DNA from: an uncultured Azospirillum sp.
Lineage (GTDB): Bacteria; Pseudomonadota; Alphaproteobacteria; RF32; CAG-239
Length of the DNA stretch: 41,731 nucleotides
Assembly (NCBI GenBank): GCA_900542055.1
Contig: UQMA01000011.1
Coordinates: 1-41,731, forward strand
Direction: 5' to 3'
Shown here: positions 7,693 to 15,980 of the stretch, piece after piece
How the letters are laid out: each line of letters starts with the position of its first letter
Numbering within the stretch: the first letter of the stretch is position 1
Translations under genes and position numbers: made by a program
The notes under the pieces: generated by a model
The model's input: the letters and a program-made list of their open reading frames with translations, nothing else
Databases searched by the model: none
What the model was told of the DNA's origin: nothing

Positions 7693-8361
7693 ATGGATAA
7701 TGTTATTGATTATTTGCGTAATGTGCGTCGCGGGGCAATGTTTTTAATCGAAGCTCCTTCCGGAACCGGAAAAGGAACCGTAATTAAGGAACTGATGAAA
7801 CGTGATGATAAGTTGAAATTTTCCGTGTCGGTAACGACCAGAGCTCCTCGCTATAATGAAGTTGAAGGTGTTGACTATTTTTTTATAACCGATGAACAGT
7901 ATAATAAATACCGCGATGAGGGGGCTTTTTATGAATATGTCGACTCGCAGTATGGAAACAGATATGGAACATTGCGTTCTGAAGTCGATAGTTTTTTGAA
8001 TGTGGGAGAAGATGTTATTTTTGATATTGATTGGATGGGAGCGCGCCAAATGCGTGAAAAAGCACCGGATGACGTTGTTACCATTTATATGCTGCCACCG
8101 TCAATCAAAGAGGTCAGAGAAAGGCTCGAAAATCGAGGGACAGACAGCAAAGATGTTATTGAAAAACGTATGAATATGGTTGCAGATAAAATAGAGCACT
8201 GGAATGAGTTTGATTATGTTGTTGTCAATGTCAGCTTAGAAGATACGGTTGAGAAAATCCGCCGCATTATTTCTGGTGAAAGAATGAAACGCATACGCCA
8301 GCAGGCCGGTTTGGAAAAGTTTGTGGCTGAATTGATGGCGGAAGCTAAAGCTGCAAAATGA
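7693..8361 (+). CDS. gmk: Guanylate kinase
   Basis: Phosphorylates GMP to GDP with ATP in purine nucleotide synthesis. The P-loop APSGTGKGT lies at 21-29. The GMP-binding segment SVSVTTRAPRYNEVEGVDY comes next, then YEYVDSQYGNRYGT and DIDWMGARQM, all in the order expected for guanylate kinases. The 222 residues are slightly longer than the usual 205-210, with a short N-terminal extension and an Ala/Lys-rich tail. The P-loop ends GKGT, whereas many guanylate kinases have GKST or GKTT; the change still keeps the Lys and Thr. It follows yicC by 5 bases and probably shares its transcript. Confidence 0.94.
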   Translation: MDNVIDYLRNVRRGAMFLIEAPSGTGKGTVIKELMKRDDKLKFSVSVTTRAPRYNEVEGVDYFFITDEQYNKYRDEGAFYEYVDSQYGNRYGTLRSEVDSFLNVGEDVIFDIDWMGARQMREKAPDDVVTIYMLPPSIKEVRERLENRGTDSKDVIEKRMNMVADKIEHWNEFDYVVVNVSLEDTVEKIRRIISGERMKRIRQQAGLEKFVAELMAEAKAAK

Positions 8362-8421
8362 TTGCTTGCCAAAAACAATATTTTTTTATATGTTGATGAC
8401 AAAATTAAAAAGGCGAAAAAA

Positions 8422-9528
8422 ATGACCCCTACTTCAATTTTAGGCAGATATCTTACCCGACAGCTGATTATGAGCTTTTTGGCGGTGTTGCTGATGATTA
8501 CCGGTGTTATTTTTATGTTTGAAATCATTGAGCTTTTACGCCGAACGGCGGAGCGTCCGGATGTTGATTTTGTTTTTATATTGAAAATGGCTTTTTCAAA
8601 ATTGCCGCGTACGTTTGAACTGGTGTTTCCGTTTGTGATGATGATTGCGGCGATGGTCACATTTTGGAAAGTAAGCCGCTCAAATGAATTTGTGGTTATC
8701 CGTGCGGCCGGTGTTTCGGTTTGGGGATTTTTAACCCCCGTAATGTTTGCTGTTTTTTTAGTTGGTGTTATCAATGTTGCGGTTATAAATCCGATTTCTT
8801 CATATCTGTATGAAGTTTATGAAACAATGGATTACCGTTTTAAAACCAAAAATCCAAAAGCAGTGCTGTTTTCCAACAAAGGACTGTGGATACGCGAAGC
8901 GGGCGATAATGATAAAATTTTGGTTCTTACGGCCAGATCCGTGCGGCAGGAAAATAACATTTTGCTTATGCGGCAAGTCAGTTTGTTGGAAATGAATCGC
9001 AATTCGCAATTGCTAAAAAGAATAGAAGCATATGCGGCTGAACTGCGCAACGGACAGGTCGAGATGAAAGACGTTAAGATTTTTGAAGCCGGAAAGCCGA
9101 CTGAAAAAATTAATGATTTTGATTATAAAACGACTTTGACCATAGATAGAATAAAAGAAAACTTTATTGATCCTGAGGCTATTTCTTTTTGGAGTTTGCC
9201 GGATACGATAGAATTTTACGAAAAATCAGGTTTTTCAGTCGTTCGTCATAAAATGCGCTATTTATCGCTGTGGGCTTCGCCGTTTTTATTGATGTCTATG
9301 GTTTTGGTAGCGGCTGTTTTTGCCTTGCGCGGAAGCACGCGCGGCGGCGGAGTGATGTTTATGATTGTCGGAGGAATATCAACGGGTTTTGTTGTTTATT
9401 TTATGTCGCAGATTATTTATGCCTTTGGGATTAATAATTATATTCCCGTTGAATTGGCGGTTTGGACCCCGACATTGATTATCAGTATGATAGCATCGTC
9501 ATTGCTGCTGCATTTGGAAGGAAATTAA
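8422..9528 (+). CDS. lptG: LptF/LptG-type lipopolysaccharide export permease
   Basis: YjgP/YjgQ-family transmembrane subunit of the Lpt ABC transporter that pulls LPS from the inner membrane to the LptC/A bridge. It has the family layout: three N-terminal membrane segments, a large periplasmic beta-jellyroll-like part (about 120-270) and three C-terminal membrane segments. The signature SRSNEFVVIRAAGVS coupling helix is present, and the C-terminal GGISTGFVVYFMSQIIYAFG fits LptG somewhat better than LptF. The ATG at 8422 (MTPTSILGRY) is used because the frame upstream of it is short, polar and starts right at the gmk stop. A partner permease and LptB are not in the window. Confidence 0.85.
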   Translation: MTPTSILGRYLTRQLIMSFLAVLLMITGVIFMFEIIELLRRTAERPDVDFVFILKMAFSKLPRTFELVFPFVMMIAAMVTFWKVSRSNEFVVIRAAGVSVWGFLTPVMFAVFLVGVINVAVINPISSYLYEVYETMDYRFKTKNPKAVLFSNKGLWIREAGDNDKILVLTARSVRQENNILLMRQVSLLEMNRNSQLLKRIEAYAAELRNGQVEMKDVKIFEAGKPTEKINDFDYKTTLTIDRIKENFIDPEAISFWSLPDTIEFYEKSGFSVVRHKMRYLSLWASPFLLMSMVLVAAVFALRGSTRGGGVMFMIVGGISTGFVVYFMSQIIYAFGINNYIPVELAVWTPTLIISMIASSLLLHLEGN

Positions 9529-9542
9529 AGCTATTATATTTT

Positions 9543-9776
9543 TTATTTTATAGTCCAGCCGGTAACCTTATCGTTTATAAGATCGATTTTTAAATTGTAG
9601 CGATTTTTTCCGGTTTGACCATATTTCCATGTTTCGCCTTTTTTACTTTTTGATGTCCATTCGGAAATGTGTTCGGGGGATCCTATAGAATCCAATAATT
9701 GCTCGTATGTTTGGTCAACCCAAATTGATTTGTTCAGAATCTTTGCAACAATTGTTCTGTTGTTATATTTTGCCAT
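9543..9776 (-). CDS. Small unknown protein with G-x-P/W-K-Y signature
   Basis: 77 residues from ATG at 9776 (a TTG lies one codon earlier). The pattern is IWVDQTYEQLLDSIGSP, then WKYGQTGKNRYNLKIDLIND and VTGWTIK. I recall this pattern from a widespread but uncharacterised small-protein family, usually with an N-terminal membrane anchor. Here the reading frame stays open upstream without an ATG and encodes a plausible continuation (KYLNDFIEIRTFLKKKRIEK). The gene may therefore be longer with a non-ATG start, or a truncated copy. It lies convergent to lptG with 14 bases between the stops. Function unknown. Confidence 0.55.
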   Translation of the reverse strand: MAKYNNRTIVAKILNKSIWVDQTYEQLLDSIGSPEHISEWTSKSKKGETWKYGQTGKNRYNLKIDLINDKVTGWTIK

Positions 9777-9920
9777 CAATTTTTCTATACGCTTCTTTTT
9801 TAAAAATGTTCTTATTTCTATAAAGTCGTTTAAATATTTAACATATGATTTTAGCGGAGAAAAAATCGGGCAGGCATAAAAGCAGGAAAGGCAATGTTTG
9901 CAAGGCGATTAAAAAAATAC

Positions 9921-9949
9921 TTGATTTATGTGATTTTGTATTATATAAA
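9921..9949 (+). promoter_or_regulatory. Promoter for tRNA-Trp (secE-nusG)
   Basis: TTGATT (9921-9926), a 17-base spacer and TATAAA (9944-9949), ending 15 bases before the tRNA. Spacing and position fit a sigma-70-type promoter. Confidence 0.6.
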
Positions 9950-9964
9950 GCAAAAGTCTTTTGT

Positions 9965-10040
9965 AGGGGTATAGCTCAGTTGGTAGAGCATCGGTCTCCA
10001 AAACCGAGTGTCGTGAGTTCGAATCTTACTGCCCCTGCCA
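9965..10040 (+). tRNA. tRNA-Trp (CCA anticodon)
   Basis: 76-base cloverleaf. The acceptor AGGGGTA pairs with TGCCCCT, with one G-T pair. The D-arm is GCTC/GAGC, the anticodon stem TCGGT/ACCGA with loop CTCCAAA (anticodon CCA at 9998-10000), and the T-arm GTGAG/CTTAC with TTCGAAT. The 3' CCA is encoded. secE follows, the common arrangement. Confidence 0.97.
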
Positions 10041-10094
10041 TTTTTTCACCGAATACGGTGTTGTTGTATAAGTTTTTATTTATAGGTAAAGTCA

Positions 10095-10283
10095 ATGGCA
10101 AAAACTAGTCCGATTCTGTTTTTTAAACAGGTAAAACAAGAGGTAAAAAAAGTTACCTGGCCAACTCGTCAGGAAGTTTTGCAGACATCGTTTATGGTGC
10201 TGGTTTTGGTGGCTATTGCCGCTACATTTTTCTTTTTTGTCGATCAGTTTTTCGGCTTTATCGTAAAATTAATTTTTGGTTAG
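10095..10283 (+). CDS. secE: Preprotein translocase subunit SecE
   Basis: 62-residue single-span SecE that stabilises SecY in the inner membrane. The amphipathic helix FFKQVKQEVKKVTWPTRQEV with the conserved TWPTRQE precedes one membrane segment (about 32-58, rich in Val, Ala and Phe). Length is normal for alphaproteobacteria. It begins 54 bases after tRNA-Trp and is followed by nusG after 12 bases. Confidence 0.96.
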   Translation: MAKTSPILFFKQVKQEVKKVTWPTRQEVLQTSFMVLVLVAIAATFFFFVDQFFGFIVKLIFG

Positions 10284-10295
10284 GAGAGAACTGCA

Positions 10296-10826
10296 ATGGC
10301 TGCGCGCTGGTATGTTGTTCATGTTTATTCCGGTTCGGAGAAAAAAGTTGCCGAGTCGTTGCGTGAACAGGCCGTATTAAAAAATATGGAAGATAAAATT
10401 CTTGAAGTTATGGTTCCAACCGAAAATATTGTTGAAGTTAGAAAAGGCTCAAAAGTTAATTCAGAGCGCAAATTCTTCCCCGGTTATGTGTTGGTAAAAA
10501 TGGAAATGTCCGATGACGCATGGCTGGTGATTAAGAATACTCCGCGTGTTACCGGATTTTTGGGCGCACGTAATAAACCTCTGCCGATTTCAGATGCAGA
10601 AGCTGAACGCATTGTTAAGCAAATTGAAGAAGGTGTTGAGCGTCCGCAGACTGTGGTTAAATTTGAAATCGGTGAACAGGTTCGCGTTTGTGATGGTCCG
10701 TTTGCCTCGTTTATCGGTTTGGTTGAAGATGTTGATGCTGAAAAGTCGCGCCTTAAACTTTCGGTTTCGATTTTCGGCCGTTCTACACCGGTTGAGCTTG
10801 AATTTAATCAAGTTGAAAAAATTTAG
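10296..10826 (+). CDS. nusG: Transcription termination/antitermination factor NusG
   Basis: 176-residue NusG that binds RNA polymerase and links it to Rho or the ribosome. The NGN domain has RWYVVHVYSGSEKKVAESL near the start and FFPGYVLVKM with NTPRVTGFLG. The C-terminal KOW domain has VRVCDGPFASFIGLVEDVD and SIFGRSTPVELEF. Length is normal. The start is an ATG with AGGAGAG just upstream. In most proteobacteria rplK follows directly. Here a terminator and a 5 kb insertion separate them. Confidence 0.97.
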   Translation: MAARWYVVHVYSGSEKKVAESLREQAVLKNMEDKILEVMVPTENIVEVRKGSKVNSERKFFPGYVLVKMEMSDDAWLVIKNTPRVTGFLGARNKPLPISDAEAERIVKQIEEGVERPQTVVKFEIGEQVRVCDGPFASFIGLVEDVDAEKSRLKLSVSIFGRSTPVELEFNQVEKI

Positions 10827-10843
10827 TTTTCATAAGGCTTCGT

Positions 10844-10878
10844 AAGGCTGAATCTTAAAGGGATTTCAGCCTTTTTTT
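10844..10878 (+). terminator. Intrinsic terminator after nusG
   Basis: AAGGCTGAA (10844-10852) pairs with TTCAGCCTT (10865-10873), continued by a T-run. It separates secE-nusG from mscL. Confidence 0.85.
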
Positions 10879-10906
10879 ATTAGTAACGTATAGAGGAAAA
10901 AAGGAA

Positions 10907-11467
10907 ATGTTCGGATCTTTTTTTGCAGAATTTAAAAAATTTGCAATGCGCGGTAATGTTATTGATATGGCTGTCGGTATTATTATCGGGGCTGCGTTCG
11001 GTAAAATTGTCGATTCAATGGTAAAAGATGTTATTATGCCGCCGATAGGTTTGTTATTGGGCAGTGTGGATTTTTCTAATTTATTTTTTGTTTTAAAAGA
11101 TGTCCCCGGACATGAGGGAGCTTATGCTTCGTTGGCGCAAGCCACTAATGCCGGTGCAACAACCTTAAATCTTGGAAACTTTTTGAATGCGGTTATCAGC
11201 TTTACAATCGTGGCATTTGCTGTATTTATTTTGATTAAAGGTATCAATAAAGTTCAGGCTAAACTTGATACTAAAGAAGCTGGTTCGGCTCCGACAACCA
11301 AAAAATGCCCGTTTTGCTTTTCTGAGATTGATATTCATGCCACCCGTTGTCCGCATTGCACTTCGGAACTGCGTGAACCGGCTAAACGCGGAAGAAAACC
11401 CAAAGCTGAAGCTGCTGAGGTTAAAACAGCAGCTCCAAGAGGAAGAAAAGCTAAAAAACAAGCTTAG
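10907..11467 (+). CDS. mscL: MscL mechanosensitive channel with zinc-ribbon tail
   Basis: Large-conductance mechanosensitive channel, an emergency osmotic valve in the inner membrane. The amphipathic N-helix and first membrane segment contain FKKFAMRGNVIDMAVGIIIG and GKIVDSMVKDVIMPPIG. The second membrane segment is at about 93-112. After the pore the protein continues for about 70 residues. A zinc ribbon has Cys134, Cys137, Cys148 and Cys151 (CPFC and CPHC). A basic tail follows with two AT-hook-like cores, RGRKP (161-165) and PRGRK (177-181), separated by Ala/Glu/Lys-rich sequence. Zinc ribbons occur in some MscL proteins; the basic double motif is less expected. The gene has its own terminator on each side. 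Confidence 0.93.
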   Translation: MFGSFFAEFKKFAMRGNVIDMAVGIIIGAAFGKIVDSMVKDVIMPPIGLLLGSVDFSNLFFVLKDVPGHEGAYASLAQATNAGATTLNLGNFLNAVISFTIVAFAVFILIKGINKVQAKLDTKEAGSAPTTKKCPFCFSEIDIHATRCPHCTSELREPAKRGRKPKAEAAEVKTAAPRGRKAKKQA

Positions 11468-11492
11468 TTCAGCGCTTTATAAAAAAGAAAAA

Positions 11493-11515
11493 TCCGCCTT
11501 TAGGGCGGTTTTTTC
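11493..11515 (+). terminator. Intrinsic terminator after mscL
   Basis: CCGCC-TTTAG-GGCGG followed by TTTTTT. The stem is short but GC-only. Confidence 0.8.
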
Positions 11516-11584
11516 TTTTAAATATTTAATTATAAAATGAATATAAAATGTTATTAACAATAAATACTGTTAAGCTTAATGGTG

Positions 11585-11613
11585 TTTACAAATGATGATT
11601 ACTTTTATATATA
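11585..11613 (+). promoter_or_regulatory. Candidate promoter for the polysaccharide genes
   Basis: TTTACA (11585-11590), a 17-base spacer and TATATA (11608-11613) in a very AT-rich spacer, 37 bases before the first glycosyltransferase ATG. Confidence 0.4.
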
Positions 11614-11650
11614 CTATTATATATTATGTTAACTGCAAAATAAGGTTGTA

Positions 11651-12625
11651 ATGACAAAAAAATATTCAAATGCCACTATAGAGGGTAAAATTTCTATTAT
11701 TACTCCATGTTACAATGGCGAAAATTATTTGCATAGATTTTTAGATTCATTGTTAATACAAGAGTATAAAAATGTTGAGCTTATTTTTGTAAATGATGGT
11801 TCGACAGATAAAACTGAAGAAATTTTTTTATTATATAAAGAAAAATTTGAGCAAAAAGGCTGGAATGTTATTTATATAAAACAAGCTAATCAGGGACAAG
11901 CTGCTGCTTTGAATGCCGGATTGAAGATATTTAGCGGCGAGTATCTTATGTGGCCGGACAGTGATGATATTTTGTATCCTGAACATTTGACTAAAAAAGT
12001 TGAACTTATGAAAAATAATCCGCAGGCTGGAATAGGCTTTTGCTGGTTGGATCAGGTTACGGAAGAAAATCTTACTAAAGTTGAAAAAATATTAAAGCGT
12101 GAGCATAACAATTTACTTGATGACTTTGCTGGAGATTTAATATTAAACAGAAATATTTTGTGGCCTCCAATTGGAGCGATAATTCGATCTTCGGCATTTT
12201 TTGATGTAAATCCGCATCGTGAAATTTATGCGGGTAAAGCAGGCCAAAATTTTCAAATGTTTTTCCCTGTAGGAGCCAAATATTCAGTATGTTACCTTGA
12301 CGAAAGTTTAGGACAATATTTAATACGCGAAACTTCACATAGCCGTTCACAAAACGATTATCAGCAACGCCAATTTGATCATGAAGATACATGGGTGCAT
12401 ACAATTATGCGCTCTCCTCTTTCTGATGAACAGAAAACAAAGGCTATTATTCGGTCCGTTAATCATTATGAACAGCTGAAAATGAAAAAAATGCAAATAA
12501 AACAAAAAATTAAACCTCGTAAAGTAAAAATATTTGGTTTTATTCCTTTGCTTAAGATTTGTTTTGAGGAAAATAAAACGATAGTTAAACTATTTGATTT
12601 TATTCCAATTCTTTCGATAAGGTGA
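11651..12625 (+). CDS. Family 2 glycosyltransferase
   Basis: GT2 (GT-A fold) enzyme, probably adding a sugar from a nucleotide-sugar donor to a surface glycan. N-terminal signature ISIITPCYNGENYLHRFLDS is followed by VNDGSTDKT (48-56) and QANQGQAAALNAGL. The metal-binding DSDD is at 103-106 (DXD type). After about residue 230 the sequence is basic and repetitive (MKKMQIKQKIKPRKVK) and ends with two similar motifs, KIFGFIPLLKI and KLFDFIPILSI, possibly a peripheral membrane or protein contact. The gene is AT-rich compared with the ribosomal genes around it. It is followed after 3 bases by the next gene, so it is in an operon. Donor and acceptor unknown. Confidence 0.9.
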   Translation: MTKKYSNATIEGKISIITPCYNGENYLHRFLDSLLIQEYKNVELIFVNDGSTDKTEEIFLLYKEKFEQKGWNVIYIKQANQGQAAALNAGLKIFSGEYLMWPDSDDILYPEHLTKKVELMKNNPQAGIGFCWLDQVTEENLTKVEKILKREHNNLLDDFAGDLILNRNILWPPIGAIIRSSAFFDVNPHREIYAGKAGQNFQMFFPVGAKYSVCYLDESLGQYLIRETSHSRSQNDYQQRQFDHEDTWVHTIMRSPLSDEQKTKAIIRSVNHYEQLKMKKMQIKQKIKPRKVKIFGFIPLLKICFEENKTIVKLFDFIPILSIR

Positions 12626-12628
12626 AAT

Positions 12629-14989
12629 ATGAAAATATTAGAAGATATGAACGCTTGTACAGGGTGCAGTGCTTGTTTAAATAGTTGTCCAAAATCGGCT
12701 ATTTCTATGAAAATCAATGAAGAAGGATTTAAATATCCAGAAATTGATGCCGATAAATGTATTAATTGTGGATTGTGCGCAAAATCATGCCCAGTCAATG
12801 GAGCAATTTATGATAATGAAATGCAACCGCAATGTTATGCGGTTCAAGGGAGTGATGAATTAAGAGCGATATCATCATCGGGCGGCGCTTTTTCTTTTTT
12901 AGCTGAATATATTTTGCAACAAAAAGGCGTGGTTTGCGGGGCGGCTTTTCGTTCTGATTTTACAGTTGAACACATCATTGTTGATAATATTGATGATTTG
13001 AAAAAATTGCGTGGCTCTAAATATATGCAAAGCGATATAGGAACTTGCTATAAACAAATCAAAAATTATTTAGCAAAAGAAATTTTGGTTTTATTTAGCG
13101 GTACGCCGTGTCAGATTGCCGGTTTGAAAAGTTTTTTAGGAAAAAATTATGACAATTTGTATTGTGTTGATATTATTTGTCATGGTGTCCCGTCTGCAGA
13201 ATTGTTTAAGCGCAGTTTGAAAGAGCAATTTGGTGATGAAAAAATTGTAGGGTTTAATTTTAGAGATAAAACATTGGGATGGAAATCATCTCATGTGCTG
13301 GAAATTGATACCGATAAAAGTTCATATCACTTAGAGGCTGAAAAATTTCCATATATGGTGGCTTTTCTCCGTAATCTTTGCTTGAGAAAATGTTGTGGAA
13401 ACTGTCGCTTTAATCGTTTGCCGCGACAAGGGGATATTACAATCGGTGATTTTTGGAGAGTTGAAAAATATAAGGCAAAGTTAAATGATGGTAAAGGTAC
13501 CAGTGCTTTGTTGGTGAATAATGAAAAAGGAAAGAAAATTTTTGAGGCAATAAAAAAGAATTTTAAATTGTGTCAAAAAGCTCCATTGCAAAAAATCATT
13601 GACGGTAATCCAAATTTAATTGGTTCAAGTAAGCATAATGCTTGGCGTACGAAGTTTTTTGCTCAGTTGGATAAAATTTCATTGCAGGAAAATGTTGAAT
13701 ATGCGGCTAAACAAAAATATGACGCTGCAATTTTGAATTTTTGGCCTTATAGTAATTTTGGCGCTATATTGACCGGATATGCCTTGCAAAAATCATTGGA
13801 AGAACTGGGATATGAAAATCGTTTGATTTGGTATATGAATAAGGCAAATATAAAACATTATGCAGAAACATTTATTTCATCTCATTTTAAGGATTTTGCA
13901 GATAAATATATAAAATATACTCCTTTGCTTGATTATTTGGATTTGCAAAAATTAAATGAGCACACATCTTGTTTTATAGCTGGTTCAGACCAGATATGGC
14001 GGACGACGATTCAAGGTGAAAATCCAAATGCTTATTATCTTGATTTTGCTGGAGATAAAGCCAAAAAAATAGCCTGTGCGGCAAGTTTTGGATTGGATAA
14101 TTATATTGGAACGGAAACTCAGGCGCTTGAAGCGGCCTATTATCTTCAACAATTTGACGCGGTGTCTGTGCGTGAATATGAAGGGCAAACAATCTGCCGC
14201 GAAAAGATGGGGGTTAATGCTGAGGTTTTGATAGATCCTGTTTTTTATATCAATCGTAAATATTTTGATCAAATGGCTGATTCTGCAGAGATCAATTTAC
14301 CTAAAAAATATATTTTGGCGTATTTTTTGGGGATGAGAGAAGATGATAAAAAAGTTGTAGATTATTATGCGCAAAAGTATGGTTTACCAGTCGTTTATTT
14401 GAATATTCAAGATATGACCACTGAAGAATGGTTGGCTTATATTCGTAATGCAAAATTATTGATAACCAATTCATTTCATGGTGTTTGTTTTTCTATTATT
14501 TTTAATAATGATTTTATTTGTGTCGCAGATAAAAATAAAGCCTATTCTCGCTTTACAACGGTTTTGAAAAAGTTAAATCTGCTATTTAGGGCGCGTACAG
14601 CCGAAGAAATTGTATCTTCGGGAAAATATGATTTTGACAAAATAGATTATAATCTTGTTAATCCTATTATCGAAAAAGAGAAAAATTATGCGCTGCAATG
14701 GTTAAAAAATGCAATGGAAATGGATGTTAAACCGCGTTCTGTGTCGGATTTAATGATAAATCATTTGCAAAAAGATTTGATGATAAAAGAACAAGAACTT
14801 ATTTCAATTTGCAGTGAGTTTAATTATCCGAAGTATTTGCATAAATACAGAAAATATAAGCTCTTGTCAAAAATAACATGGGGAAATGCTCGAAAGAAAT
14901 ATAAAGAAAAAAGAAAAATGTATAAGCAAAAAGTGAAAACAATTAGAAAAATGCTCAAAACAATAGAGAAGGAAGATAGATGGCTTTAA
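12629..14989 (+). CDS. Ferredoxin/FrhB-like plus pyruvyl-transferase fusion
   Basis: 786 residues with three parts. Residues 1-60 form a double 4Fe-4S ferredoxin-like domain with Cys 10, 13, 16, 20 and 44, 47, 50, 54. Residues of about 75-340 resemble the coenzyme F420 hydrogenase/dehydrogenase beta-subunit (FrhB) N and C domains (SGTPCQIAGLKSFLG, VDIICHGVPS, then RKCCGNCRFNRLPRQGDITI). From about 365 a polysaccharide pyruvyl transferase domain starts (NFWPYSNFGAILTGYALQKS) and contains ITNSFHGVCFSIIF. The last 50 residues are strongly basic. Such fusions occur in polysaccharide clusters of gut bacteria; the reaction is not settled, though pyruvyl ketal addition or redox modification of a glycan is reasonable. 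Overlaps the next gene by 10 bases. Confidence 0.88.
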   Translation: MKILEDMNACTGCSACLNSCPKSAISMKINEEGFKYPEIDADKCINCGLCAKSCPVNGAIYDNEMQPQCYAVQGSDELRAISSSGGAFSFLAEYILQQKGVVCGAAFRSDFTVEHIIVDNIDDLKKLRGSKYMQSDIGTCYKQIKNYLAKEILVLFSGTPCQIAGLKSFLGKNYDNLYCVDIICHGVPSAELFKRSLKEQFGDEKIVGFNFRDKTLGWKSSHVLEIDTDKSSYHLEAEKFPYMVAFLRNLCLRKCCGNCRFNRLPRQGDITIGDFWRVEKYKAKLNDGKGTSALLVNNEKGKKIFEAIKKNFKLCQKAPLQKIIDGNPNLIGSSKHNAWRTKFFAQLDKISLQENVEYAAKQKYDAAILNFWPYSNFGAILTGYALQKSLEELGYENRLIWYMNKANIKHYAETFISSHFKDFADKYIKYTPLLDYLDLQKLNEHTSCFIAGSDQIWRTTIQGENPNAYYLDFAGDKAKKIACAASFGLDNYIGTETQALEAAYYLQQFDAVSVREYEGQTICREKMGVNAEVLIDPVFYINRKYFDQMADSAEINLPKKYILAYFLGMREDDKKVVDYYAQKYGLPVVYLNIQDMTTEEWLAYIRNAKLLITNSFHGVCFSIIFNNDFICVADKNKAYSRFTTVLKKLNLLFRARTAEEIVSSGKYDFDKIDYNLVNPIIEKEKNYALQWLKNAMEMDVKPRSVSDLMINHLQKDLMIKEQELISICSEFNYPKYLHKYRKYKLLSKITWGNARKKYKEKRKMYKQKVKTIRKMLKTIEKEDRWL

Positions 14990-15951
14990 TTTCGGTATTG
15001 GTAACATTTTGCAATCAGGAAGAATATATTCGTCAGGCTCTTGATGGTATTTTAAAGCAAAAAATCGATTGCGAATACGAAGTGTTGGTCGGGCTTGACG
15101 GCAAACGTGAAAAAAGTTTGAAAATTCTTAAAGAATATACTGAAAAGTATAATTTTATTCACGTTTATGAAATTGATTGGGCTGACCGCGATTGTATTAA
15201 TATAGAAAAAGCTTCGGCAAATCGGTATAATCTTTTAAAACACGCAAAGGGAGATTATTTTTGCATATTGGACGGTGACGATTGCTACGGCAGTGAAAAA
15301 CAATTTCAAACTCAATTGCGGGAACTGCAGGAAAATCCGGATTGCATAGGCTGTGCCGTCGGGCGTGTCACTGTTTGTGAAAATGGTGACAGAAATGTTA
15401 TTTTTCCTGATACGAAGTTTTATACATTAAAAAGCTATATCAAGAGCAATTTGTATATTCACAATGGTTCTATTTTGTTCAGAAATATATTTAAGCAAGG
15501 ATTTCCTAAAGATTTTCCCGAAAAAATACTTAATGATACAACAATGACAATGTATATGATGAGAAAAGGCGGTGTGGTTTATGTTCCTTTATTTTCTTAC
15601 AGATACACCATCAGTGAAAATGGAATTTATCAGGGAAAAAATGTTCTGGTCAAAAATTTGTATGCGGTTTTAGATGCCGAAATAAATTTGCAATATGTGG
15701 GCGAATGTAGAAAAGAGCTTTTGAAGAAATATAAGAAAAGGTTTAAAGACTTATATAAAAAACGCAAATTATACAGTATTTCAGACTCTGAAATTGATAA
15801 GATTTTAAAATTTGCCAAAGAGAATAAATGCCGGCTATTGCGCGCAGTTTTGGCTTATAGCCGCTGCAAAAGCAGATTGGGGCGCTGGTGGTGGAGCTGT
15901 GTCGGAAAGGCGTTGCTGAAAACCAAATGCTATTCCGGAAAAATAAAATAA
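14980..15951 (+). CDS. Family 2 glycosyltransferase
   Basis: GT2-type glycosyltransferase of 323 residues. It begins ISVLVTFCNQEEYIRQALDG and has the metal-binding DGDD at 98-101 (CILDGDDCYG). The C-terminal third is Lys-rich (KKYKKRFKDLYKKRKL) and ends in a Trp/Cys-containing stretch (GRWWWSCVGKALL) that may contact the membrane. The ATG at 14980 lies inside the end of the preceding gene, with AGGAAG just upstream, so translation is coupled. It is the last gene of the polysaccharide group. No terminator is seen between it and rplK, so read-through into ribosomal genes is possible. Confidence 0.88.
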   Translation: MALISVLVTFCNQEEYIRQALDGILKQKIDCEYEVLVGLDGKREKSLKILKEYTEKYNFIHVYEIDWADRDCINIEKASANRYNLLKHAKGDYFCILDGDDCYGSEKQFQTQLRELQENPDCIGCAVGRVTVCENGDRNVIFPDTKFYTLKSYIKSNLYIHNGSILFRNIFKQGFPKDFPEKILNDTTMTMYMMRKGGVVYVPLFSYRYTISENGIYQGKNVLVKNLYAVLDAEINLQYVGECRKELLKKYKKRFKDLYKKRKLYSISDSEIDKILKFAKENKCRLLRAVLAYSRCKSRLGRWWWSCVGKALLKTKCYSGKIK

Positions 15952-15980
15952 GTTATGCAACAAATGTTGCAAAAAAAAAC

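Noticed and set aside
7744..8049. Minus-strand frame inside gmk
   Set aside because: Shadow of a well supported guanylate kinase.
15956..15979. TGCAAC/GTTGCA repeat before rplK as a terminator of the glycan operon
   Set aside because: The stem is 6 pairs and is followed by A, not T, on the + strand.
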